Shown here: positions 1 through 6,552 of the stretch, piece after piece
Position numbering within the stretch: the first letter of the stretch is position 1
Layout: every line of letters begins with the position of its first letter
NCBI GenBank assembly: GCA_003501365.1
Contig: DNPP01000077.1
Coordinates: 1-9,430, forward strand
DNA length: 9,430 nt
Direction of reading: 5' to 3'
DNA from: Bacillota bacterium
Lineage (GTDB): Bacteria; Bacillota; UBA4882; UBA8346
Position numbers and translations under genes: made by a program
Notes under the pieces: generated by a model
Seen by the model: the letters and a program-made list of their open reading frames with translations, nothing else
The model's database searches: none
Told to the model about the DNA's origin: nothing

Positions 1-29
1 AAACTATTATATTAGTTAGTAAAACTATT
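1..29. repeat. Direct repeat AAACTATT upstream of the Mur ligase gene
   Basis: AAACTATT occurs at 1-8 and again at 22-29, a period of 21 bp or about two helical turns. The inverted form TAGTT lies between them at 13-17. This could be a regulator binding site for the gene at 65, but the stretch is AT-rich, short and cut by the window edge, so chance is a real alternative. A TATAAT at 48-53 abuts the ribosome binding site and is too close to the start codon to be a convincing -10 box. Confidence 0.2.
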
Positions 30-64
30 TCAACTTTATTAATAAAATATAATCGGGAGAAGGG

Positions 65-1492
65 ATGAAAATGGAAAGAATATTGATACGGGAACTTGAA
101 GACATACCTGGTGGAAAAGTGCTGACTTGGGGCAACAAGCCTATAAAATATGTGGTAAGGGATCCCTATGAGCTTGAGGAAAACTGCCTTTATTGCTGTT
201 CCCCTAAAAGCGCTGAAGCGAGTTTATTAGACAAAATGGTGATGTGCAATGCGTCAGGCGTTGTAGTACATAAGCCGTGCGGGTTCGATGTAGAAAGGTG
301 GAAAGAGACCGGGATCGGAGTTATCGAAGTTGACAACTGGATTATGTTTCAAATTGCATTGGCCAGGATTTATCGTACAAAATTTAAGGTTCCTTTGATA
401 CAGGTTATTGGGAGCGCCGGAAAGACGACTACCAAAGATATGATAGGATCAGTTCTTAATGCCGGCATGCCCGCTCTAGTGGGATATGCCAATTATAATA
501 CTGCTTTTGGAGCTGCTTCGAATATTTTGGACTTGAGGGATTTTCATCAGGCGGCGGTTGTGGAGACAGGAATGAAGAGTATGGGTTACATGCGTTTTAG
601 CTCAAGTATTATCAAGCCTTCCATTGCTGTTGTGACATCCATTCAACGAGCGCATTATGTTACATTGGGTTCAATTGACAAAATTATTGAGGCGAAAGCC
701 GAAATTTTGGAATTCCTTGATCCAAACGGTGTGCTGATCATTAACGGCGAAGATAATAATTGCAATAAGTTTCCGGTACACAAGTACGGAGGGCGAGTGC
801 TTCGATATGGATTCTCCGAAAACTATGATATATGGGCTGAGGATATTATGTATAAAGAATTTAGGACTCATTTTGTAGCAATGGCAAAAAGGGGAAAAAG
901 GGGAAAGAAAGTTAAAATTGATTGTACCATGAATACCGTGGGGAAATATAATGTTGCCAATGCCCTTGCTGCCATTTTAACTGGAGTGGAGTTGGGAATG
1001 GACCCCAGAGATATACGGCAAGGCTTGGCGGATTTCAAACCGATGGCCGGAAGATTGAAAGTATATGCCGGACCCTTTGATACAATTATAATTGATGATA
1101 ATTTTAATGCCAATCCGGATTCTACTCAATTACTATTGGAAGAGATCCCAAAGTTCACGGAGAACAGGCCGATTATGTTAGTGATGGGAGACGTTGAGAG
1201 ACCGGATGAACAGATTAAACAATATGCCCAAAAGGTTCACTTTATTATCGGACAACAGCTTGGGCGGATCAACTTTGAGAAGTTGATTGCGATAGGCAAA
1301 TGGGCTACGGAATATCTGACAGGCGCAAAAAGTGAAGGCGTTCCCGAGTCTAAAATGGAGTATTTTGAAACTGTGAAGCAGGCAAAAGAGTATTTTAAGG
1401 CGGCAATTATTCCCGGTAGTGTTATTTTATTTAAGGCTTCAGTATATGTGCCGGTGAGAAATTTAATAAGAACGCTGGATGATCTGAAGTAA
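65..1492 (+). CDS. MurF-like Mur ligase (UDP-MurNAc-tripeptide:D-Ala-D-Ala ligase family), divergent
   Basis: This is a 475-residue cytoplasmic ATP-dependent ligase of the Mur family. Its MurF-type features, in order, are the P-loop GSAGKTTTK (116-124), YNTAFG (144-149), ETGM (167-170), a TSIQRAH segment (191-197), AKAEI with K211 at the usual carbamylated-lysine position, KYNVANALAA (294-303), GR (329-330) and DDNFNANPDST (344-354). The last closely matches the MurF DDxYNANPDS motif. MurF adds D-Ala-D-Ala to the UDP-MurNAc-tripeptide. Length is normal for the family. Divergence is clear: the usual LGDMxELG region reads MGDVERPDE, the C-terminal KGSR-type motif reads KASVYVP (457-463), and the N-terminal domain has cysteines at 41, 44, 45, 61 and 72. 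No mur or division genes are adjacent, so this may be a paralogue with another amino-acid or peptide substrate. The start is ambiguous: GGGAG lies 5 nt before ATG 65, and AAGGG lies 6 nt before ATG 71. Confidence 0.85.
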   Translation: MKMERILIRELEDIPGGKVLTWGNKPIKYVVRDPYELEENCLYCCSPKSAEASLLDKMVMCNASGVVVHKPCGFDVERWKETGIGVIEVDNWIMFQIALARIYRTKFKVPLIQVIGSAGKTTTKDMIGSVLNAGMPALVGYANYNTAFGAASNILDLRDFHQAAVVETGMKSMGYMRFSSSIIKPSIAVVTSIQRAHYVTLGSIDKIIEAKAEILEFLDPNGVLIINGEDNNCNKFPVHKYGGRVLRYGFSENYDIWAEDIMYKEFRTHFVAMAKRGKRGKKVKIDCTMNTVGKYNVANALAAILTGVELGMDPRDIRQGLADFKPMAGRLKVYAGPFDTIIIDDNFNANPDSTQLLLEEIPKFTENRPIMLVMGDVERPDEQIKQYAQKVHFIIGQQLGRINFEKLIAIGKWATEYLTGAKSEGVPESKMEYFETVKQAKEYFKAAIIPGSVILFKASVYVPVRNLIRTLDDLK

Positions 1493-1685
1493 AAATCGAA
1501 TACAGGCCAAATGAAACCGGAAATCTGTGTGCCGACGATATAGGGAGTTGCGCGATCATTATGAGAGGCTTTAGAAACAGGCGAGCGGGATTCTTAGGAA
1601 GTCATTCGAAGAGTTGTTGCAAGAGGCAAACAAAGGGATGGAGAAACATAGGGAAACTCGGATGCTACCGTGAGCGCGGCATCCG
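1493..1685. other. Convergent intergenic gap with possible decayed coding remnant
   Basis: This 193-nt gap lies between the Mur ligase and the convergent XRE gene. It is less AT-rich than the gap at 2091-2492. In the frame starting at 1545, a TAG at 1572-1574 is followed by 32 open codons up to TGA at 1671-1673. They read as a charged, helix-like peptide (for example FEELLQEANKGMEKH). There is no suitable start codon or ribosome binding site. It could be the remnant of a deleted gene or simply chance. I do not recognise it. Confidence 0.25.
1659..1685 (-). terminator. Hairpin directly after the XRE stop codon, possible weak terminator
   Basis: CGGATGC (1659-1665) and GCATCCG (1679-1685) form a perfect 7-bp inverted repeat around a 13-nt loop, and the loop can add a short CG/CG pairing. 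It begins immediately after the stop codon of the XRE gene read leftward. In that direction it is followed by only three T residues, and rightward by TTAAC, so the U-tract is poor on both sides. It is best read as a weak or bidirectional end-of-gene structure. Confidence 0.35.
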
Positions 1686-2090
1686 TTAACTCCGATAGCC
1701 AGAGTCCCGACTAATTTTTATCTTGTTTTTTTTAAACCATTCCTTGAATTTAGGGAAAGCTTCGTTGAATTGAATCTTAAGCCAACCTTGCCTGTCTCTG
1801 CTGCATTGCCACATCTCTTTCATATATTCCAGCATAACTTCCAATTCCGGGTCAAGTTTTTCTTTGGGCGGGGTCTGATTATTATCTGTTCCGGTTAAAA
1901 TCCAATCGATAGAAACTTCGTATAGTTCAGATAACAAAACAAGAGCAGCCGCACTCGGCAAGTATCGTCCATTTTCCCAACAACTAATATTACCGGCGGT
2001 TAATCCGGTAAATTCTTGAACCTCTCGAATTGTTAATTTCTTTAAATTTCTTAAAGAACGTAATCTTTCAGCTACAATTGGAATATACAT
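1686..2090 (-). CDS. XRE-family helix-turn-helix transcriptional regulator
   Basis: This 134-residue protein has an N-terminal HTH_3/XRE domain at about residues 7-66. It includes the typical AERLRSLRNLKKLTIREVQ start, the recognition region around TGLTAGNISCWENGR, and the closing LLSELYEVSIDWILTG. The C-terminal half (about 75-134) is helical and charged, with several aromatic residues (MWQC, GWLK, KEWFKK). It has no recognisable ligand-binding or peptidase domain and may serve in dimerisation. The gene diverges from the five-gene signalling operon. Its start codon is 18 nt from the -35 box of that operon's promoter, and the shared region holds the palindrome TTAGATATCTAA, so it is probably a local repressor that also controls itself (inference). 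Its own ribosome binding site is poor: the nearest G-run is 13 nt upstream of ATG. I could not find a clear leftward promoter. Confidence 0.88.
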   Translation of the reverse strand: MYIPIVAERLRSLRNLKKLTIREVQEFTGLTAGNISCWENGRYLPSAAALVLLSELYEVSIDWILTGTDNNQTPPKEKLDPELEVMLEYMKEMWQCSRDRQGWLKIQFNEAFPKFKEWFKKNKIKISRDSGYRS

Positions 2091-2091
2091 T

Positions 2092-2131
2092 TATATATCT
2101 AAACCCCGTTGACAAATATTTAGATATCTAA
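2092..2131. promoter_or_regulatory. Candidate XRE operator: palindrome TTAGATATCTAA plus a half-site
   Basis: TTAGATATCTAA (2120-2131) is a perfect 12-bp palindrome ending at the base before the -10 box, inside the promoter spacer. Its half ATATCTAA recurs in the same orientation at 2095-2102, 29 bp away and just upstream of the XRE start codon. A dimeric XRE protein bound here would block RNA polymerase at the rightward promoter and could also affect leftward transcription of its own gene. The location and symmetry are seen directly; the bound protein is inferred from adjacency. Confidence 0.5.
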
Positions 2132-2137
2132 TATAAT
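2109..2137 (+). promoter_or_regulatory. Perfect-consensus sigma-A promoter for the signalling operon
   Basis: TTGACA at 2109-2114 and TATAAT at 2132-2137 are separated by exactly 17 nt. This matches the sigma-70/sigma-A consensus at all twelve positions with ideal spacing. Transcription should start near 2144 and run right into the leader of the HD-GYP gene. No other good rightward promoter is visible between here and 2493. The promoter overlaps a palindromic operator candidate, which fits a strong promoter kept under repression. Confidence 0.8.
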
Positions 2138-2492
2138 CTTTAAAAGAGTAATGAAGGGTCGACTAGATCTGATTGGCAATCATGAAGCAAAATGCAACGT
2201 CAAAAGAAACTTAGGACTTTGGAATAATTCGATATATTTTTTAACATATTTTTAATGCAAAAGAGATGTTTTATATATTTAAAGACCTCACATAAGATTT
2301 ATCCACTTAATTATGTTGGCTGCCGCTAATTCCCATTATAACCCAACCAATAAATAATATCTATGCGAGCTTTCCAAAATGGAGACTTTTTGGTAAAAAA
2401 GACATCGGAACCGAAAAGTAACACTATATCTATATATTTGAACACATACAATTTTGGAAGTATCTTCGGTGCCGACGGGAGTGTAGATAAGA
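2138..2492 (+). other. Long AT-rich leader of the signalling operon
   Basis: About 350 nt separate the predicted transcript start (near 2144) from the first gene of the operon. I see no convincing gene. An ATG at 2151 opens 34 codons but would lie only about 7 nt from the 5' end without a proper ribosome binding site. The open frame from 2363 lacks a ribosome binding site and runs into the HD-GYP gene. A GTTGG/CCAAC pair (2315-2319 with 2343-2347) is too weak to call a structure. The conserved GEMM c-di-GMP riboswitch core was looked for and not seen. The length alone suggests a possible post-transcriptional element or an additional promoter. Confidence 0.4.
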
Positions 2493-3560
2493 ATGAAGTT
2501 GCTTTCAATCGAGAACGTCAAGGAAAATATGTGCTTGGCAAGAGCGGTTTACTCGGTAAACGGAACGGTTTTATTGGCTGAAGGCATGAAGCTAACTGAA
2601 CGGTATATCGAGAGATTAAAGGAAATGGGAATTTCCATTCTTTATATTGCCGATCATCACTTAGGCAAAATAATGGTTGACGAGGTCATTAGAATCCAAA
2701 TTAAAAATGAAGCAACCAAAGCGGTGAAAGAAACTTTGACGGATATATATCAAAGTCGGGCGATTAACAGTGAAAGAATAAGACAAACAGTTAATAGTTT
2801 AATCGATGAATTGATCGCTAACCGAAATGTTATTTATAATTTGGTTGAGATCCGATCTACGGATGATTATCATTTTGTTCATAGTGTTTCAGTGTGCGTG
2901 CTTTCGATTATGACCGGAATCGCCATCGGCTATAATTATTACAAATTAATACAATTAGGAACGAGCGCTTTATTACATGATATTGGTAAAACCGGCATAC
3001 CGAAGGAAATCTTGACTAAAAAAGAAAAGCTTACGCCGGGAGAATATGAAGTTGTAAAAAAGCATACACAAATTGGATATGAGCTTTTACATAAATGTAA
3101 TGATTTTACCAGCGTTTCAGCGCATGCTGTATGGCAGCATCACGAAAGGATGGACGGTTCCGGTTATCCTCGCGGACTAAAAAACGGGGCCATTCATGAA
3201 TTTGCCCGGATTATAGCCTTAGCTGACGTATATGATGCTCTATCCTCGGATCGTTGTTATAGAAAGCGGTTATTGCCTAATGAGACAATCCAATACATTC
3301 AGGAGAATAGTAAAACCCTCTTTGATCCGTATATTACAACAGTATTTTTGCAAAATATCGCGCCTTTTCCCATTGGCAGCACCGTTGATCTTAATAATGG
3401 CGAAACGGGAGTCGTAACGAACGTCACCAAAAATTTTCCGGCTCGACCAATCGTAAAAGTCTTATATAAGGAGGGCGTTTTATTGCCTAAGCCTATTGAA
3501 CGAGATCTAAAGAAGGATTTAACTCAAGCCATTGTGGCAATAAGTGAAAAAGCAATTTAA
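2493..3560 (+). CDS. HD-GYP domain protein, probable c-di-GMP phosphodiesterase
   Basis: This 355-residue soluble protein should hydrolyse c-di-GMP at a metal centre. Residues 1-55 form the small module often placed before HD-GYP domains (KENMCLARAVYSVNGTVLLAEG). Residues about 120-285 are the HD-GYP domain with all expected ligands: H130, HDIGK (162-166), H191, H211, HHERMDGSGYP (216-226) and D245 in ALADVYDAL. The C-terminal part (about 286-340) is the PFPIGSTVDLNNGETGVV extension typical of Clostridia-type members. There is no receiver, membrane segment or signal peptide, so its control must come through the N-terminal module or through partners. It is first in the operon. GGGAG at 2477-2481 lies 11 nt upstream of ATG, somewhat far, but an in-frame TAG at 2484-2486 excludes any earlier start. 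The stop codon lies inside the next gene. Confidence 0.93.
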   Translation: MKLLSIENVKENMCLARAVYSVNGTVLLAEGMKLTERYIERLKEMGISILYIADHHLGKIMVDEVIRIQIKNEATKAVKETLTDIYQSRAINSERIRQTVNSLIDELIANRNVIYNLVEIRSTDDYHFVHSVSVCVLSIMTGIAIGYNYYKLIQLGTSALLHDIGKTGIPKEILTKKEKLTPGEYEVVKKHTQIGYELLHKCNDFTSVSAHAVWQHHERMDGSGYPRGLKNGAIHEFARIIALADVYDALSSDRCYRKRLLPNETIQYIQENSKTLFDPYITTVFLQNIAPFPIGSTVDLNNGETGVVTNVTKNFPARPIVKVLYKEGVLLPKPIERDLKKDLTQAIVAISEKAI

Positions 3561-4782
3561 TTCTAGCGAGATGGTAAATAATAAAAAACATAAGTCAAAC
3601 AGAGATCAGTCTTGGGAAATTCAAGAACCTTTTAGAACCGTGGTTCAGAATATTTCGGAAATAATTTTTTTGGTTGATATGGATGGAAGTTGGAGCTTTC
3701 TTAACCCAGCCTGGTATGATATAACCGGTTTTTCAATTGAAGAGGCCATAGGGAAAAATGTATTGTCCTATGTATGTCCTGGTGAATATTTCACTGAAAT
3801 GAAAGGGCTTTTCTGCCAATTGATGCAACAAGAGATTGAGATTATTGATATTAGCAGCCGGTTTATCACTAAATCAGGAGGATTCCGTTGGCTGGAAGTC
3901 TTTGCCGGGACGGTTAAGGATGGTAATGGGCGAATAACCGGAATTTCAGGCTCCATGAACGATATCACCATACCAAAACTAGTTACAGAAGAACTTCGTG
4001 TAAAACAAGTGCAGTTGGAAGAGATGAATCGCAATTTAGAAATCATTGTTCAAAACGAAGTCGCTAAAAATCGCGAAAAAGATTTACTGCTGATTCAGCA
4101 AGGCCGTTTGGCTGCGATGGGTGAAATGATCGGAAATATTGCCCATCAATGGCGTCAGCCGTTGAATGCAATCGGGCTTGTCATTCAGAACATGCTGGAT
4201 GCTTACGAATACAGTGAACTCACCCGGGATTATCTCCAAAATCAAGTTAACAAAGCCACTGATATAATACAATATATGTCGCAAACAATCGACGATTTCC
4301 GCAATTTTTTTAAACAAAACAAAGAGAAACAGAACTATTCCCTCAAAGAGGTCCTTGATAAAACGCTTTCGTTTATTGAGGCCAGTTTTAAAAATAATAA
4401 TATTCAATTGGAGTTGAATGTAGAAGAAGATATTGCTCTGCATGGGTATCCCAACGAATATTCACAGGTTTTGCTAAATATTTTAAATAATGCCAAAGAT
4501 GCCCATTTGAAAAAAAATCAGTTCAAGCGCTGGGTAAAAATTCGCGCCTATCCTGAAAATGAGAAGTCGGTTGTCATTATTTGTGATAATGCAGGAGGGA
4601 TTCCCGACAAAATTATTTCTAAAATATTTGAACCGTATTTTACGACCAAAGAACCTGGAAAAGGCACGGGTATCGGGCTCTATATGTCCAAAGCGATTAT
4701 TGAGAAGAATATGAGAGGAAGCTTGACCGTTCGTAATATTGAAGGCGGAGCCGAATTCCGGATTGAATGTTCCATCCGTTGA
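3544..4782 (+). CDS. Cytoplasmic PAS-domain sensor histidine kinase
   Basis: This 412-residue kinase has no membrane segment. A PAS domain covers about residues 28-145 (IFLVDMDGSWSFLNPAW, then the closing GSMNDIT). A coiled-coil linker (about 146-185) follows, then the dimerisation/phosphoacceptor segment with H201 in the NIAHQWRQPLNAIG motif. The ATPase domain shows an N-box NILNNAKDA (312-320), G1 DNAGGIP (348-354), F-box FEPYFTTK (362-369) and G2 GKGTGIGL (372-379). All catalytic motifs are intact. It senses a cytoplasmic signal through PAS; the ligand cannot be told. The nominal start is GTG 3544, overlapping the upstream gene by 17 nt; ATG 3571 is the alternative. Neither has a good ribosome binding site, which suggests translational coupling. 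Likely phospho-targets are the receivers of the next three genes (inference). Confidence 0.92.
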   Translation: MKKQFNSSEMVNNKKHKSNRDQSWEIQEPFRTVVQNISEIIFLVDMDGSWSFLNPAWYDITGFSIEEAIGKNVLSYVCPGEYFTEMKGLFCQLMQQEIEIIDISSRFITKSGGFRWLEVFAGTVKDGNGRITGISGSMNDITIPKLVTEELRVKQVQLEEMNRNLEIIVQNEVAKNREKDLLLIQQGRLAAMGEMIGNIAHQWRQPLNAIGLVIQNMLDAYEYSELTRDYLQNQVNKATDIIQYMSQTIDDFRNFFKQNKEKQNYSLKEVLDKTLSFIEASFKNNNIQLELNVEEDIALHGYPNEYSQVLLNILNNAKDAHLKKNQFKRWVKIRAYPENEKSVVIICDNAGGIPDKIISKIFEPYFTTKEPGKGTGIGLYMSKAIIEKNMRGSLTVRNIEGGAEFRIECSIR

Positions 4783-4814
4783 ACTTTGAATTGAAAGTCG
4801 GGTAAACAGAGACA

Positions 4815-6551
4815 ATGAAAACGGAAAAAGTCGAAATTAAAGTGCTTTATGTGGAAGATGAAGCGAGCATTAGAGAATCCATTGTTGAAATGCTTCAACG
4901 ACGAATTACAATGGTTTATACAGCCCAAAACGGCCAAGAAGGGTTAGAGCTATTTAACCAGTACCATCCGGAGATCATTATTACGGATTTGCAGATGCCG
5001 GTGATGGATGGGTTAACGATGGCAAAGGAGATTAAGACCGGTAATAAAGCAGTTCCTATCATCATAACTACAGCCTATAATGAAACGGATTATTTTTTAA
5101 AAGCCATTGATATTGGGATTAATCACTATATTTTAAAGCCGGTTCATTTCCCCAAATTATTTGCCGCAATTGACGAATGCTGGAATATTATTTTATTAAA
5201 CCGTAAAGTTAAACAACAGGAAGCAGATTTGCGGCAAGCCTATGATGAACTGGAATCCAGAGTGGAAAAACGGACGATGGAACTGACGAGAACAAATGAG
5301 TTGCTAAAAGCAGAGGTTATTGAACGCCAAAAGGCGGAAAATAAGGCTTTAGAGACTTGCAGGCAAAATCAGCAACTAATGTCCATCATTTCTTCAATCG
5401 TGATCGGTGTATCTGGAAATGACTTGGTGATGCAATGGAATGCTGCCGCGGAAAAAGCATTTTCCATACCGGAGTCAGAAGTGATTGGTTTGCCGTTTAG
5501 GGAATGCAGAATCCATTGGGATTGGGACCGGTTATTGCACGCTATTGCTATGTTTAGGAAACAAACGACCTCAACCAACTTGGATGATTACTGGTATGTT
5601 AGGCCCGGAGGCGATAAAGGGTTGATTAGTTTGTCCATCAATCCGATTCAAGTAAATCTGAATGCGCCGGCGGCGTTTTTTTTATTTGGAGTTGACGTCA
5701 CTAGCCGTAAAAAATTGGAAGCTCAGGCAATTTTATCACAGAAAATGGAATCCATCGGGCGATTGGCATCGGGAATCGCCCATGAAATCAATACACCAAC
5801 CCAATATATCGGAGATAATATCCGTTTTTTTCAAAAATCTTTTGGTGATATTCAAAACCTGCTGATACTAAATTCGCGATTGTTGGAGGCTAATCAAAGC
5901 GGTAATCTATTTCCGGAGTTATGCGGGGAGACTGATTCCTTCATGAAAAGCAAGGACATGGAGTATATTTTAAGTGAAATCCCTTTGGCGCTTACTCAGT
6001 CCCTGGATGGAAACGAACGGGTAACCAAGATCATGTTGGCCATGAAGGATTTTTCGCATCCCGGACAAGGGGAGAAAATGCTCACGGATATCAATAAAGC
6101 GTTGGAAGGAACGATTACGATTTCCCGAAATGAATGGAAATATGTGGCTGATTTGGAAACCAACTTTGAGCGTAACCTGCCTTTGGTAAACTGTATAGTG
6201 GATGAAATCAACCAGGTAGCCTTAAATCTGATTATTAACGCAGCTGATGCTATTAAAGAGGTTGTTAAAAATGATGCCACCCGTAAGGAAAAGATTTTAA
6301 TCAAAACAAGCCAAAATGGAAATTGGGTTCAGATTCACTTCAATGATACAGGGGTAGGAATTACTGATCATATAATGGATAAAATTTTTGATCCTTTTTT
6401 TACAACCAAGGAAGTGGGGAAGGGAACCGGTCAAGGTTTGAGTATAGTTCACGATATTGTTGTCAACAAGCACCAAGGAGAGATTACAGTTGATTCCGAC
6501 CCGGGAAAAGGGACTACTTTTGTAGTGAGTCTGCCGATTGGAGAATTGTAA
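4815..6551 (+). CDS. REC-PAS-histidine kinase with N-terminal receiver
   Basis: This 578-residue soluble protein starts with a receiver domain (about 8-125): acidic pair E14/D15, phospho-acceptor D58 in TDLQMP, T85/T86 and K108 in LKP. A long coiled coil (about 130-185) leads to a PAS-like domain (about 186-300, ending VDVTSRKKLEAQA). The kinase core has H323 in ASGIAHEINTP, N-box NLIINAADAI (471-480), G1 DTGVGI (511-516), F-box FDPFFTTK (525-532) and G2 GKGTGQGLS (535-543). Both halves look active. A receiver placed before the kinase usually receives phosphate and tunes the kinase, so the upstream PAS kinase is a plausible donor. The HEINTPTQYI form of the H-box occurs in kinases paired with REC-HDOD or REC-HD-GYP outputs, which fits this context. 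The gap from the upstream gene is 32 nt and the ribosome binding site (AGAG) is weak. Confidence 0.92.
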   Translation: MKTEKVEIKVLYVEDEASIRESIVEMLQRRITMVYTAQNGQEGLELFNQYHPEIIITDLQMPVMDGLTMAKEIKTGNKAVPIIITTAYNETDYFLKAIDIGINHYILKPVHFPKLFAAIDECWNIILLNRKVKQQEADLRQAYDELESRVEKRTMELTRTNELLKAEVIERQKAENKALETCRQNQQLMSIISSIVIGVSGNDLVMQWNAAAEKAFSIPESEVIGLPFRECRIHWDWDRLLHAIAMFRKQTTSTNLDDYWYVRPGGDKGLISLSINPIQVNLNAPAAFFLFGVDVTSRKKLEAQAILSQKMESIGRLASGIAHEINTPTQYIGDNIRFFQKSFGDIQNLLILNSRLLEANQSGNLFPELCGETDSFMKSKDMEYILSEIPLALTQSLDGNERVTKIMLAMKDFSHPGQGEKMLTDINKALEGTITISRNEWKYVADLETNFERNLPLVNCIVDEINQVALNLIINAADAIKEVVKNDATRKEKILIKTSQNGNWVQIHFNDTGVGITDHIMDKIFDPFFTTKEVGKGTGQGLSIVHDIVVNKHQGEITVDSDPGKGTTFVVSLPIGEL

Positions 6552-6552
6552 C

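Noticed and set aside
48..53. TATAAT as -10 box for the Mur ligase gene
   Set aside because: It touches the ribosome binding site, would leave almost no leader, and has no -35 box at the right distance.
1528..1550. GTGTGCCGACGATATAGGG resembles the 5' end of a group II intron
   Set aside because: The similarity covers only the first few bases. No domain V hairpin, no reverse transcriptase and no room for an intron in the 193-nt gap.
2151..2255. Open frame of 34 codons in the leader (starts MKGRLDLIG)
   Set aside because: Its start would be only about 7 nt from the predicted transcript start, with no real ribosome binding site, and the peptide shows no recognisable feature. Kept only as a question in the leader finding.
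2332..2344. Leftward TATAAT within CCCATTATAACCC as a promoter for the XRE gene
   Set aside because: No matching -35 box, and it would lie about 240 nt upstream of the XRE start.
2138..2492. c-di-GMP (GEMM) riboswitch ahead of the HD-GYP gene
   Set aside because: This was expected from the gene content, but the conserved core and paired regions are not visible by eye.
2363..2581. Open frame of 72 codons overlapping the HD-GYP start
   Set aside because: It has no ribosome binding site, unremarkable composition, and runs into the HD-GYP gene in another frame. It is probably a chance open frame.
4084..4443. Long antisense open frames within the kinase genes
   Set aside because: They lie opposite strongly supported kinase domains, lack ribosome binding sites and encode no recognisable protein. 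They mirror codon bias of the real genes.
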